A stretch of 64,000 bases of DNA from positions 372,001-436,000 of the forward strand of contig JADZDD010000035.1 of the NCBI GenBank assembly GCA_020851235.1. Direction: 5' to 3'. Positions 9,503-17,747 of this stretch are shown one piece after another. The notes beneath the pieces were generated by a model. It was not told where the DNA came from. It saw only the letters and a program-made list of their open reading frames with translations, and did no database searches. The translations under genes were made by a program, and so were the position numbers. Numbering within the stretch: the stretch's first letter is position 1; each line of letters starts with the position of its first letter. This DNA is from Burkholderiales bacterium (GTDB lineage: Bacteria; Pseudomonadota; Gammaproteobacteria; Burkholderiales; Casimicrobiaceae).

Positions 9503-10099
9503 ATGCCGCCCATCACGACCGCACTCATCGTCGCCAACGTCGCGATCTTCCTCATCCAGACATCGCTCCTGCCGGGCCTGCTCTTTCCGTTCGCGCTGTG
9601 GCCGATCGGCTCGGGTGCCGCCACCGGCGGTCAGGTCGACTTCCAGATCTGGCAACTCCTGACGTACGGCTTCCTGCACGGCGGACTCACGCACCTCCTC
9701 TTCAACATGTTCGGCCTGTACATGTTCGGTGGGCCGCTCGAGCAGGTCGTGGGCCCGCGGCGCTTCCTCGCGTACTACGTCGTGTGCGTGCTCGCCGCCG
9801 GCATCACGCAGCTCCTGGTGGGGCTCGGCGCGACGAGCGTGTATCCGACGGTGGGCGCGTCGGGCGGCGTCTTCGGTCTGCTCCTCGCGTACGCCGTTTA
9901 CTTTCCGCGCAACAAGCTCTTCCTGATCTTCCTGCCGATCCCGATTCCGGCGCGCATCTTCGTCGTGATCTACGCCGTCGTCGAGCTCACGCTCGGCGTC
10001 AGCGGGGCGCAGACCGGCGTGGCGCACTTCGCGCACCTGGGCGGTCTCGTCGGCGGCGCACTCATGATCGCGTACTGGCGCGGCTTCCGCTGGCACTAG
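9503..10099 (+). CDS. Rhomboid family intramembrane serine protease
   Basis: Integral membrane protease of 198 residues with six hydrophobic segments, the minimal rhomboid core. The catalytic serine lies in VGASGGVFG (near residue 119) and the catalytic histidine in VAHFAHLGGLVGG (near 176). The oxyanion-side HGGLTHLLFNMFGLYMFG motif of the second helix is complete (near 58). It cleaves membrane protein substrates within the bilayer. It lies 87 bases after the ABC exporter and may share its transcript. Substrate unknown. Complete and apparently functional. Confidence 0.94.
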   Translation: MPPITTALIVANVAIFLIQTSLLPGLLFPFALWPIGSGAATGGQVDFQIWQLLTYGFLHGGLTHLLFNMFGLYMFGGPLEQVVGPRRFLAYYVVCVLAAGITQLLVGLGATSVYPTVGASGGVFGLLLAYAVYFPRNKLFLIFLPIPIPARIFVVIYAVVELTLGVSGAQTGVAHFAHLGGLVGGALMIAYWRGFRWH

Positions 10100-10134
10100 C
10101 CGCCCTCCCGGGCGTTGGCACCCAGGCGCCGAAT

Positions 10135-10200
10135 CGACCCGCCCGCAGGCCGTAGCGGGCCACTCGCTGACGTTAGCGACCCGCCCGCAGGCCGTAGCGG
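10135..10200. repeat. 24-base direct repeat, two copies 42 bases apart
   Basis: Copies at 10135-10158 and 10177-10200 are identical (CGACCCGCCCGC then AGGCCGTAGCGG). Each begins CCCGC and ends in GCGG, so each can fold on itself. The linker TCGCTGACGTTAGCGA can also form a hairpin. The pair lies in the 227-base gap between the rhomboid gene and the TonB receptor gene. It resembles a small REP-like or expanding intergenic element rather than a promoter; function unknown. Confidence 0.75.
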
Positions 10201-10252
10201 CCCGCTGAGGTCCCGGTGCACGGCACGCGCGCCACGCGAGGTTGATCGGGAT

Positions 10253-10275
10253 CAAATGCGAATGATTTGCATTTG
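10253..10275. promoter_or_regulatory. Fur-like palindrome upstream of the TonB receptor
   Basis: An 11-1-11 inverted repeat, CAAATGCGAAT-G-ATTTGCATTTG, with 10 of 11 positions paired. Its core TGCGAAT-G-ATTTGCA has the 7-1-7 layout of Fur-family operators. It is centred about 63 bases before the receptor ATG. The A/T-rich patch stands out in GC-rich DNA. Fur is the likeliest binder given the TonB receptor downstream; Zur or another member is possible. Confidence 0.7.
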
Positions 10276-10326
10276 CTTTAACATGGACCTCCGTCTTTCC
10301 TGCGGCTGCCGCGCGCACGCATCCCC

Positions 10327-12411
10327 ATGTTCGGTCCTGCCTCCTTCCGCAATACCCTTGGCCTCGGCCTCGTCGCGTTGTGCTGCGTCGAACTGCACGC
10401 GCAAGACGCCCCCGCAACCCTCGATGAAGTGGTCGTCACCGCCAAGGGTTACGCCGCCGATCCCCAGCAGACGCCGCAGGCGATTTCGGTGCTCACCCCA
10501 CCCGCCGGAGCGACGACGCAGACACCCGGCGCGCTCTTTCGCGGCGAGCCGGGGCTCGGTGTCTTCAGCGACGGGGCGTGGGGTCAAAACCCGGTGCTGC
10601 GCGGCCTCAAGAAGGAGAGCATCGTCATTCTGGTCGACGGCGTGCGACTCAACTCGGCACAACCCGCAGGTGCCATTGCGTCGTTCCTCGACATGGGTCT
10701 GCTCGACCGCGCCGAAGTCGTGAAGGGGCCGACTTCGGTGCTCTACGGCAGCGGCGCGATGGGCGGCGTCGTCAACCTGCTCACGCCCGAGGCGACGTTC
10801 ACCCGTGAATTCACGGTCGGCAGTCGGGTGGGAGGCACCGCGGGCACCGTCGATCGCGGGCTTGCCGGTGCCGGCATCGCCACCGTGTCGAACGAGCGCC
10901 ACGCGCTCGTCGTCGGCGCCGCCGCCAACGATGTCGATGACTACGACGCCCCCGCCGGCCGCGTCGCGCACACCGGATTTCGCTCCGACACGGTGCTTGC
11001 CAAGTATCGCTTCGGGCTGACCGACCAGGCGAGTGTGCGCTTCAACCTGCAGCACAATCGCGACTTCGGGGTCTGGTATCCCGGCTCCGCGCGCACGGGC
11101 GGGCAACCCGGAGGCGCGGGCATTCCACCGCCGCTTGGCACCGTGACGATCCATTCACCGGAACAAAGCCGCAAGCTCTTCGAGGGCGGCGTCGACGCCG
11201 CCCTCGGCGGCGGCAAGCTCGCCGTCGACGTCTACCGGCAGGAGGTGTTCCGCCAGATCCGGGCGTGGTCCTCGACGCTCGAACGCGATTACGTCCGCAA
11301 CGACGTGACCTTTGCCACCGACGGTGCGCGTGCGCGCTACCTCGTGCCGCTTGGCAGCCATATGCTGACCGTCGGTGCGGAGACCTGGCGCATGGAGGCC
11401 GATCCGGAGCGCCACATCGACAACAACCCGCCGGCGTTCGACAACAACCGGCGCAACGATCCGTTCTCCGACGGCCGCATCGACTCCACCGGCCTCTTCG
11501 TGCAGGACGAGTTCGAGATCGCCCGCACGCACGTCGTTGCGGGTGTGCGCTTCGATCGCGTCGCGGGTGATGCCGCGCAAAAGGGCGCCGGCGCGTCCGC
11601 GCAAACCACCGGCCTCGACCATACGGATCGCAACGTCTCGTGGTCGCTGAGCGCGATCCACGCGCTCGACGCCAACCTTGGCCTGTACGCCAACGTCGGC
11701 CAGGCCTATCGCGCGGCGGACATGCGCGAGCGCTTCGAGGATTCCGCGCGCGGCGACGGCTACTACCACATCGGCAACCCACAACTCGAACCCGAGCGAT
11801 CGACCAGCGTCGAGGCGGGCGTGAAGAGCCGCAGCGCCCGCGTCGAGTATCAGGCCGCGGTGTTCTACACGCGCATCGACAATTTCATCGCCGGGCGCAT
11901 CACCGGCACGACGCAGCCGGGGACCGGATTGCCGATCAAGCGTACCGAAAACCTCGACCGGGCGACGATCTACGGCTTCGAAGGCAGCGGCAGCGTGCCG
12001 ATCGGACCCGTCGTTGCCGATGCCGCGTTCACCTGGATGCGCGGCGAGAACGAGCAGGACGACGAGCCGCTGTCGCAGATGCCGCCGCCGGAGTTCAGGA
12101 TCGGGGTGGGCCAAACGCCCGAACGCGGCTTCCGCTGGCATGCGCAGGTGCGCGCGGTGGCGAAGCAGGATCGCGTCGCGCAAGCGTTCTCCGCAGGCAC
12201 CGAAAATCCGACCCCCGGCTTCGCCACCGTCGATGCCACGATCGGCTGGCGCTTCGGCCGGGTGGGCGTCCTCAGCGACGCGAGGTTGGACCTGCGTCTG
12301 ACGAACCTCCTCGACAAGGGCTACCATGAGCACCTCACCGAGGGCGTGTCCGGCTACGAGATCCAAGCGCCGGGACGCGGCGCCGCACTCGGCCTGACGG
12401 CGAAATTCTGA
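10327..12411 (+). CDS. TonB-dependent outer-membrane receptor
   Basis: Outer-membrane active transporter of 694 residues. A signal peptide ends near HAQ (residue 26), followed by a TonB-box-like TLDEVVVTAKG (about 31-41). The plug contains LRGLKKESIVILVDGVRLN and GPTSVLYGSGAMGGVVN, strongly typical. The barrel ends in a terminal phenylalanine. The closest family look is the hemoglobin/transferrin/heme-type receptor (TIGR01785-like), but the ligand is not certain. One base separates its stop from the ATG of an ABC solute-binding protein, so the receptor is probably the outer-membrane entry step for that ABC importer. A Fur-like palindrome upstream suggests iron or metal control. Confidence 0.92.
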   Translation: MFGPASFRNTLGLGLVALCCVELHAQDAPATLDEVVVTAKGYAADPQQTPQAISVLTPPAGATTQTPGALFRGEPGLGVFSDGAWGQNPVLRGLKKESIVILVDGVRLNSAQPAGAIASFLDMGLLDRAEVVKGPTSVLYGSGAMGGVVNLLTPEATFTREFTVGSRVGGTAGTVDRGLAGAGIATVSNERHALVVGAAANDVDDYDAPAGRVAHTGFRSDTVLAKYRFGLTDQASVRFNLQHNRDFGVWYPGSARTGGQPGGAGIPPPLGTVTIHSPEQSRKLFEGGVDAALGGGKLAVDVYRQEVFRQIRAWSSTLERDYVRNDVTFATDGARARYLVPLGSHMLTVGAETWRMEADPERHIDNNPPAFDNNRRNDPFSDGRIDSTGLFVQDEFEIARTHVVAGVRFDRVAGDAAQKGAGASAQTTGLDHTDRNVSWSLSAIHALDANLGLYANVGQAYRAADMRERFEDSARGDGYYHIGNPQLEPERSTSVEAGVKSRSARVEYQAAVFYTRIDNFIAGRITGTTQPGTGLPIKRTENLDRATIYGFEGSGSVPIGPVVADAAFTWMRGENEQDDEPLSQMPPPEFRIGVGQTPERGFRWHAQVRAVAKQDRVAQAFSAGTENPTPGFATVDATIGWRFGRVGVLSDARLDLRLTNLLDKGYHEHLTEGVSGYEIQAPGRGAALGLTAKF

Positions 12412-12412
12412 C

Positions 12413-13471
12413 ATGACCCACCCTGGATGCCACGCCCCTCGACCGCGCCCTGTCGTCACCTGGCGCGCGCTGCGGGGCGTGATGGCGGCCGCCATCGCGT
12501 TGGCGCTGATGCTGGGGTCGGCCTCCGTCGCCGCGCAGAAGCTCGCGCGCCTGGTCCTCGCCGGGCCGATGGCGTCGGTTTCGAATCCGCTCGTGCACAT
12601 GGTCGAGTCGGGTGCACTCGCCGACGTCGCCGAGCGCGTCGAGTTCGTGTTGTGGCGCGATCCCGATCAACTGCGCGTGCAGGCACTCGACGGCAAGGCC
12701 GACGTGCTCGCGATGCCGGTCAACGTGGCGGCGAACCTCTACAACCGCGGCGCGCACCTGCGACTCCTCAACGTGTCCGTGTGGGGCATCCTGTGGATGG
12801 TGTCGCGCGAGCAGGGATTGAAGACGCTTGCCGATTTCCGCGGCAAGGAGATCGCCATGCCGTTTCGTGGCGACATGCCGGACATCGTGTTCGGCCTCGT
12901 CGCCGAAGCGCAGGGGCTCGATCCGCGCAAGGACTTCCACCTGCGCTACGTCGCCACACCGATCGACGCGGTGCAGTTGCTCGTCATGCGGCGCACCGAC
13001 AACGCGCTGTTGGCCGAACCTGCGGTCTCCATGGCGCTGCGCAAGGTGCGCTCGTTTCCGCTCGACGTCGTCGCCCCCGAGCTGTATCGCAGCGTGGACC
13101 TGCAAAAGGAATGGGGACGGGTCTTCAATCGCGCGCCGCGCCTTCCGCAGGCTGGCATCGCGCTCATGGGGCGCGTCAAGGACGACCCGGCGCTCGCGGC
13201 GCGGATCGAACAGGCCTACGCGCGCTCGCTCGCGTGGTGCAAGGCGCACGCCACCGAGTGCGGCAAGATCGTCGCCAAGCACATCGAGGCGCTCTCGCCC
13301 GAGGCGATCGCCGACGGCATGGCGGCGAGCAACATGGAAGCGGTACCGGCGACCGCCGCGCGCGGCGAGGTCGAGTACCTGTTCACCAAGCTCCTCGCCA
13401 GGAACCCGGCGCTCATCGGCGGCCGCATGCCGCCTGACGACTTCTACGGTGGGAAGGCGGCCGCCAAGTGA
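12413..13471 (+). CDS. NMT1/SsuA-type ABC transporter solute-binding protein
   Basis: Periplasmic receptor of 352 residues related to the NMT1/TauA/SsuA group. A long basic N-terminus and hydrophobic stretch (about residues 17-41, ending ASVAAQ) form the signal peptide. The two-lobed fold shows DKADVLAMPV-like elements (GKADVLAMPVNVAANLYN), FRGKEIAMPF, and DNALLAEPAVSMALRK, characteristic of the group. It starts one base after the TonB receptor stop and overlaps the permease by four bases (GTGA). The family binds varied ligands, including sulfonates, nitrate, aromatics and thiamine precursors. The link to a TonB receptor suggests a ligand too large or scarce for porins. Confidence 0.87.
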   Translation: MTHPGCHAPRPRPVVTWRALRGVMAAAIALALMLGSASVAAQKLARLVLAGPMASVSNPLVHMVESGALADVAERVEFVLWRDPDQLRVQALDGKADVLAMPVNVAANLYNRGAHLRLLNVSVWGILWMVSREQGLKTLADFRGKEIAMPFRGDMPDIVFGLVAEAQGLDPRKDFHLRYVATPIDAVQLLVMRRTDNALLAEPAVSMALRKVRSFPLDVVAPELYRSVDLQKEWGRVFNRAPRLPQAGIALMGRVKDDPALAARIEQAYARSLAWCKAHATECGKIVAKHIEALSPEAIADGMAASNMEAVPATAARGEVEYLFTKLLARNPALIGGRMPPDDFYGGKAAAK

Positions 13472-14259
13472 ACCTGCTGCGCTCCGTGCTGCGCGGGCTG
13501 CCGGCGTACGCATGGAGCGGTTGGGGCGCGGTCGCGAGCCTCATGCTGCTCCTGGCGGCCTGGGAGGCGGTGAGTGCGCTCACGGGTCCGCTCGTGCTGC
13601 CGGATCCGCGCGCGACCTTCGCCGCGCTGGGAGAGCTCATCGCGCGCGGTGAGGCCTGGCAGGAACTCGTGATCACGACCCGGCGCGCGCTTGCGGGCTT
13701 CGCGCTGTCGCTCGTCGCCGGCAGCGTCCTCGGTCTTGCCGCGGGCGTTTCCGCCACGGCAGCGACGATGTCGCGACCGATCGTCACGGTGCTGATGGGC
13801 ACGCCGCCGATCGCCTGGCTGGTGCTGGCCCTCCTGTGGTTCGGTGCGAATGACGGCACTCCGGTGTTCACGGTGTTCATCGCGAGCTTCCCGATCGTCT
13901 TCATCGGCGCGCTGCAAGGCGCGCGCACGCTCGACAATTCGCTGCGCACGATGGCCGACGCCTTTCGCGTGCCGGCGCGCATGAAGTTCTTCGACGTTTA
14001 CGTGCCGCACGTCGTGTCGTACCTGTTCCCGGCGTGGATCACCGCGCTCGGCATGTCGTGGAAGGTCGTCGTGATGGCCGAACTCCTCGCCACACAGGAC
14101 GGCGTCGGTGCCGCGCTCGCGGTGACGCGCTCGCATCTGGACACCGCGGGGACGCTGGCCTGGATCGTTGCCATCCTCGCCGTGCTCCTCGCCGCCGAAT
14201 ATCTCGTACTGGAGCCGCTCAAGCGCGAGGTCGAGCGCTGGCGCGACGCGGCGACGTGA
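13468..14259 (+). CDS. ABC transporter permease (NitT/TauT type)
   Basis: Inner-membrane subunit of 263 residues in the BPD_transp_1 family. The cytoplasmic EAA-like loop that contacts the ATPase is ADAFRVPARMKFFDVYVPHV (near residue 170). About six hydrophobic segments are present, with PPIAWLVLALLWFG typical of SsuC/TauC permeases. The GTG start overlaps the binding-protein stop (GTGA), and its own stop overlaps the ATPase start in the same way. It completes a binding protein, permease and ATPase importer set. Confidence 0.92.
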   Translation: MNLLRSVLRGLPAYAWSGWGAVASLMLLLAAWEAVSALTGPLVLPDPRATFAALGELIARGEAWQELVITTRRALAGFALSLVAGSVLGLAAGVSATAATMSRPIVTVLMGTPPIAWLVLALLWFGANDGTPVFTVFIASFPIVFIGALQGARTLDNSLRTMADAFRVPARMKFFDVYVPHVVSYLFPAWITALGMSWKVVVMAELLATQDGVGAALAVTRSHLDTAGTLAWIVAILAVLLAAEYLVLEPLKREVERWRDAAT

Positions 14260-15116
14260 CCACGTCGGCTCGTCTCGTCGTTCGCCGCGTGCACCACGCG
14301 TTCGCACGCCACGAGGTGCTCGCGGGCATCGACTTCGACGTCGCGGCCGGACGCGCGGTCGCGCTCGTCGGCCCCTCGGGTTGCGGCAAGACGACGCTCA
14401 TGAACCTGTGCGCCGGGCTCCTGCGCGTACGCGAAGGCACGATCGAGTCCGGCTTTGCCAATCCGGCGTGCGTGTTCCAGCAGCCACGACTCCTCCCCTG
14501 GAAGACCGCGCTCGACAACGTCGCCTTCGGCTTGAAGGCGGCCGGTGTGGCACGACCCGAGCGTGACACCCGGGCGCGCGATCTCGCGTTGCGCATGGGA
14601 CTTGCGGCCGGTGATCTCGAGAAGTTTCCGCATCAACTGTCCGGAGGCATGCAAAGCCGCGTCGCGCTCGCCCGCGCACTGGTGCTCGAGCCCGATCTGC
14701 TGCTGCTCGACGAACCGTTCTCGGCGCTCGACATCGGTCTCAAGGAAGAGCTCTACGGCTGGCTCCTCGCCGACTGCGTCGCGCGTGGCGCCGGCGTGCT
14801 GATGATCACGCACGACCTCATGGAAGCCGTGCGCCTGTCCGACACGATCCTCGTCATGGCGCCCTCCCCTGGTCGCATCGTGACGCGGTTCGACATCGCG
14901 CTGCCGGCGCTCGAACGCGAGGATGCCTGGGTGTATCGGCATACCGCCCAGATCCTCCAATCGCGCATCGTGCGCGAGTGCTTCGGCCTCGCGCCGCTCG
15001 CCAGGGGGGTGGCGACATCGCGCCTGGCCGGCGACGGATCCGGCATCCGCGAGATCGCCGCACTCGCGGAGGCAGGCACGCCAGCCGCCCACACCTCCGC
15101 GGGATGTGCCGCATGA
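14256..15116 (+). CDS. ABC transporter ATPase (NitT/TauT type)
   Basis: Cytoplasmic ATPase of 286 residues that energises the importer. Walker A is GPSGCGKTT (near residue 39), the Q-loop VFQQPRLLPWK, the signature LSGGMQSR (near 128), Walker B plus D-loop LLLLDEPFSALD (near 148), and the switch His in ITHDLMEA. The GTG start at 14256 overlaps the permease stop (GTGA); upstream in-frame starts would lie inside the permease. The C-terminal 40 residues beyond the ATPase core are unlike typical TauB/SsuB and have no recognised domain. The stop overlaps a 24-codon ORF. Confidence 0.92.
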   Translation: MTTSARLVVRRVHHAFARHEVLAGIDFDVAAGRAVALVGPSGCGKTTLMNLCAGLLRVREGTIESGFANPACVFQQPRLLPWKTALDNVAFGLKAAGVARPERDTRARDLALRMGLAAGDLEKFPHQLSGGMQSRVALARALVLEPDLLLLDEPFSALDIGLKEELYGWLLADCVARGAGVLMITHDLMEAVRLSDTILVMAPSPGRIVTRFDIALPALEREDAWVYRHTAQILQSRIVRECFGLAPLARGVATSRLAGDGSGIREIAALAEAGTPAAHTSAGCAA

Positions 15117-15187
15117 ACAGCGCGCCGTCGGCGGCACCGTCGCTCCGCGCGACGGCCGCCCTCAGCCGGTTCCCGATCGCGGCGTGA
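15113..15187 (+). CDS. Possible 24-residue coupled leader peptide
   Basis: A short ORF (MNSAPSAAPSLRATAALS then RFPIAA) whose ATG overlaps the ATPase stop (ATGA) and whose TGA overlaps the nnrS ATG (TGATG). It would pass ribosomes from the ATPase gene to nnrS without a gap. It resembles no known protein. It may simply be the non-coding remainder between genes, or a frame-shifted relic of an nnrS N-terminus. Function unproven. Confidence 0.3.
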   Translation: MNSAPSAAPSLRATAALSRFPIAA

Positions 15188-16410
15188 TGGTGAGCGACCG
15201 CGTCGACCGCCTCGCCTCCCGCGCGGTTTTCATGTGCGCGTTCCGATCGATGTTTCTTGCGGCCGCCGCGTACGCCGCCCTCGGTCTCGCGCTGTGGACC
15301 GGATACCTCGCGTACGGGATCGCCGTACCCACGGTGCCGGGCGGGCCGATCGTCTGGCATGCGCACGAGATGATGTTCGGCTTCGGCCTCGCCGCGGTCA
15401 CCGGCTTCGCGCTCACCGCGATTGCCGAATTGACGGCAACCCCCGCGTTCGCACCGCGCACGATCGTCGGCTTTGCCGCACTCTGGCTCGCCGGTCGCGT
15501 GCTGTTCTGGTTGTCCGGCGTGCTGGGATCGCTGCCGGCGGCCATCGCCGACGTCGCACTGCCGGTGGCGCTCGCCGTGGCGCTCGCACCCCGGCTCCTG
15601 CGCGATCCCGAGCGCCGCCACCATGGCTTCCTGTGGCCGATCATCGCGCTCGCCGCCGTGGCCGCGGGCTTTCACGTCGACCTGTGGCGCGGCGCGTATC
15701 CCATGCGCTGGGTCGATGCCGCGATCGGCGCGATGATGACGCTCGTGCTGGTCGCCCTGGGCCGTGTCTCGGTACGCATCGTCAACGACGCGCTCGAGGC
15801 GACGCATCGCGACGACGACGATCCGCCGCGCTACCTCGCGCGCCCACCCCGGCGCAATCTCGCGATCAGCGCGATCGCCGCCGCGACACTCGTCGACCTC
15901 GTCGCGCCCGGGTCGCCGGTCGTCGGCTGGCTCGCGCTCGCCGCAGCGGCGGCCATCCTCAACATCCTCAACGACTGGCACGTCGGTCGCGCGCTCCTGA
16001 CGCGCTACGCTTTCGTGCTCTATGTCGCCGTGTGGCTGATGGCCGCGGGCTACGCGGCGTTGGGTGCCGCAGCGCTGGGTGCCGGCCTGCCGGCCAGCGC
16101 CGCCCGGCACCTGCTGTCCGCCGGCGTGATGGGGCTCACGATCTTCGCCGTGATGTGCATCGCCGGGCGCATCCACGCGGGATACGCGCTCGACGCGCGA
16201 CGCTGGGTGGTGGTCGTCGCCGGATCGATCGTGGCAGCCGCCGTCGCGCGCGCTGCCTCCCCCTTGGTCGGCGATGCCGCGCCGATCGTGCAGATCGCAA
16301 GCGGTGCGATCTGGGCTGCCGCGTTCGGCGTCACGCTCGTTCATCTCGGCCCCGTCTGGTGGCGGCCCCGCATCGACGGTCGCCACGGTTGCGACGAGGC
16401 CCGTTCCTGA
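15187..16410 (+). CDS. nnrS: NnrS family membrane protein
   Basis: Polytopic membrane protein of about 407 residues with roughly twelve hydrophobic segments. The family anchor WHAHEMMFGFGLAAVTGF (near residue 58) with its two histidines is present, as are further membrane histidines around LNDWHVGRAL and RHLLSAGVMGL. NnrS is a heme- and copper-containing protein that protects cells against nitric oxide stress. ATG 15187 overlaps a short upstream ORF; GTG 15184 and ATG 15232 are alternatives. It is the last gene of the TonB receptor-ABC string, suggesting joint control, possibly with metal or NO metabolism. Confidence 0.9.
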   Translation: MVSDRVDRLASRAVFMCAFRSMFLAAAAYAALGLALWTGYLAYGIAVPTVPGGPIVWHAHEMMFGFGLAAVTGFALTAIAELTATPAFAPRTIVGFAALWLAGRVLFWLSGVLGSLPAAIADVALPVALAVALAPRLLRDPERRHHGFLWPIIALAAVAAGFHVDLWRGAYPMRWVDAAIGAMMTLVLVALGRVSVRIVNDALEATHRDDDDPPRYLARPPRRNLAISAIAAATLVDLVAPGSPVVGWLALAAAAAILNILNDWHVGRALLTRYAFVLYVAVWLMAAGYAALGAAALGAGLPASAARHLLSAGVMGLTIFAVMCIAGRIHAGYALDARRWVVVVAGSIVAAAVARAASPLVGDAAPIVQIASGAIWAAAFGVTLVHLGPVWWRPRIDGRHGCDEARS

Positions 16411-16450
16411 CGCCGCGAAACACCCGCCGGCTTGCGGCGCGACGGGTACC

Positions 16451-17689
16451 TCAGCCACGCGTGCCCGCGACGGGCGTGAGCGAGGCCACCCGCACCCCGA
16501 GGAGGCGGATGCGTCGCGCGAGCGGCGCGCGCTTCAGGCACAACCCCGCGGCATGGCGAATCGCCCGCGCATCCTGGATCGGCACCGCAAGGGTGTGGTC
16601 GCGCGTGACCGTGGTGAAGTTGTCGAAGCGCAGCTTCACGCCGACGGTGCGCCCGGCGTAACCCTTGCGGACGAGATCGTCGGCGAGGCTTGCGCACAGC
16701 TCGGTGAAGATCGCAGCGAGCTGGTCGCGATCGCGCTGCGCGGACAGGTCGCGCTCGAACGTCGTCTCGCGGCTGATCGACACGGGCTCGCTGTCGGTGA
16801 CCACCTCGCGGTCGTCCTCGCCGTGCGCGACGCGATGCAACCACGCGCCGTAGTTGCGACCGAAGCGGGCCATGAGCCAGGCGACGTCGGCCTGCGCGAG
16901 CGCACCGATCGACGTGATGCCGAGCGCATCGAGCTTCGCGCTCGCCTTCGGGCCGATGCCGTTGATGCGTCGTGGCGGCAACGGCCAGATGCGCGTGGGA
17001 ACGTCGGCTGCCTTGAGGACCGTGAGGCCGTCGGGCTTGTCGAACTCGGAGGCGATCTTGGCCAGGAGCTTGTTGGGGGCCACCGCGATCGAGCAGGTGA
17101 GTCCGGTGGCCTCGAGCACCGCGGCCTTGAGCGCCTTGGCGAGATCGCGCGCCCGCCACCAGGCGTCGATCTCCGACTCCGCGGACATCGCTGCCGTCTC
17201 GAAAGGACCCTCGCACGCCGCCGCGGTGGGCGCCGCACCGTCGCGCCCGGTCGTGGGCAGCTGCGCATCGGTGAGATCGATGAAGATCTCGTCGATGCCG
17301 TGGTCCTCGATGCGCGGCGCGATGCCGCGCACCGCGTCCTTGAACAGGCGCGAGAAGTGACGGTAGCGATCGAAGTCGACCGGCAGCAGGATCGCTTGCG
17401 GCGCGAGCGCCGCACCCTTCATCAACCCCTGTGCCGAATGCAGCCCGAGCCGCCGCGCCTCGTAGGTCGCCGTCGTCGCGACCCCGCGTCCGACGTAGTC
17501 GCCGAGCGTTGCGAACTTGCGCGTGACCGCGCCAGTGTGAGGGTCGACAGACTCCTCCGGCGGGTGCCGGTGCCCGCCGATGACCACCGGCAACCCGCGC
17601 AATTCGGGGTAGCGCAGGAGCTCGACGGATGCGTAGAACGCATCCATGTCGAGGTGGGCGATGAGGCGAACCGGTGCCACGCCAGCCAC
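16451..17689 (-). CDS. dinB: DNA polymerase IV (Y-family)
   Basis: Error-prone translesion polymerase, 412 residues, longer than the E. coli enzyme (351). The catalytic start IAHLDMDAFYASVE (near residue 9) and the second acidic motif HGIDEIFIDLTD (near 130) are intact. The thumb HhH GIGPKASAKLDALGI is present, as is the little-finger domain with SISRETTFERDL. Extra length comes mainly from an insertion of about 35 residues after IDLTD (QLPTTGRDG onward) within the palm. The C-terminus lacks an obvious canonical beta-clamp peptide, though RIRLLGVRV is the usual family ending. Normally part of the SOS response; no clear LexA box was seen. Confidence 0.93.
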   Translation of the reverse strand: MAGVAPVRLIAHLDMDAFYASVELLRYPELRGLPVVIGGHRHPPEESVDPHTGAVTRKFATLGDYVGRGVATTATYEARRLGLHSAQGLMKGAALAPQAILLPVDFDRYRHFSRLFKDAVRGIAPRIEDHGIDEIFIDLTDAQLPTTGRDGAAPTAAACEGPFETAAMSAESEIDAWWRARDLAKALKAAVLEATGLTCSIAVAPNKLLAKIASEFDKPDGLTVLKAADVPTRIWPLPPRRINGIGPKASAKLDALGITSIGALAQADVAWLMARFGRNYGAWLHRVAHGEDDREVVTDSEPVSISRETTFERDLSAQRDRDQLAAIFTELCASLADDLVRKGYAGRTVGVKLRFDNFTTVTRDHTLAVPIQDARAIRHAAGLCLKRAPLARRIRLLGVRVASLTPVAGTRG

Positions 17690-17747
17690 GGTGAGTCACC
17701 CTGCGACGCGCAAGCCCTGCGCGCGGATGCTGCCGCGACTTCGGCCG

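Noticed and set aside
7253-10417. 1054-codon minus-strand open frame
   Set aside because: It is antisense to the ABC exporter and rhomboid genes, has Arg/Glu/His/Asp-rich low-complexity content and no recognisable domain: a by-product of high GC.
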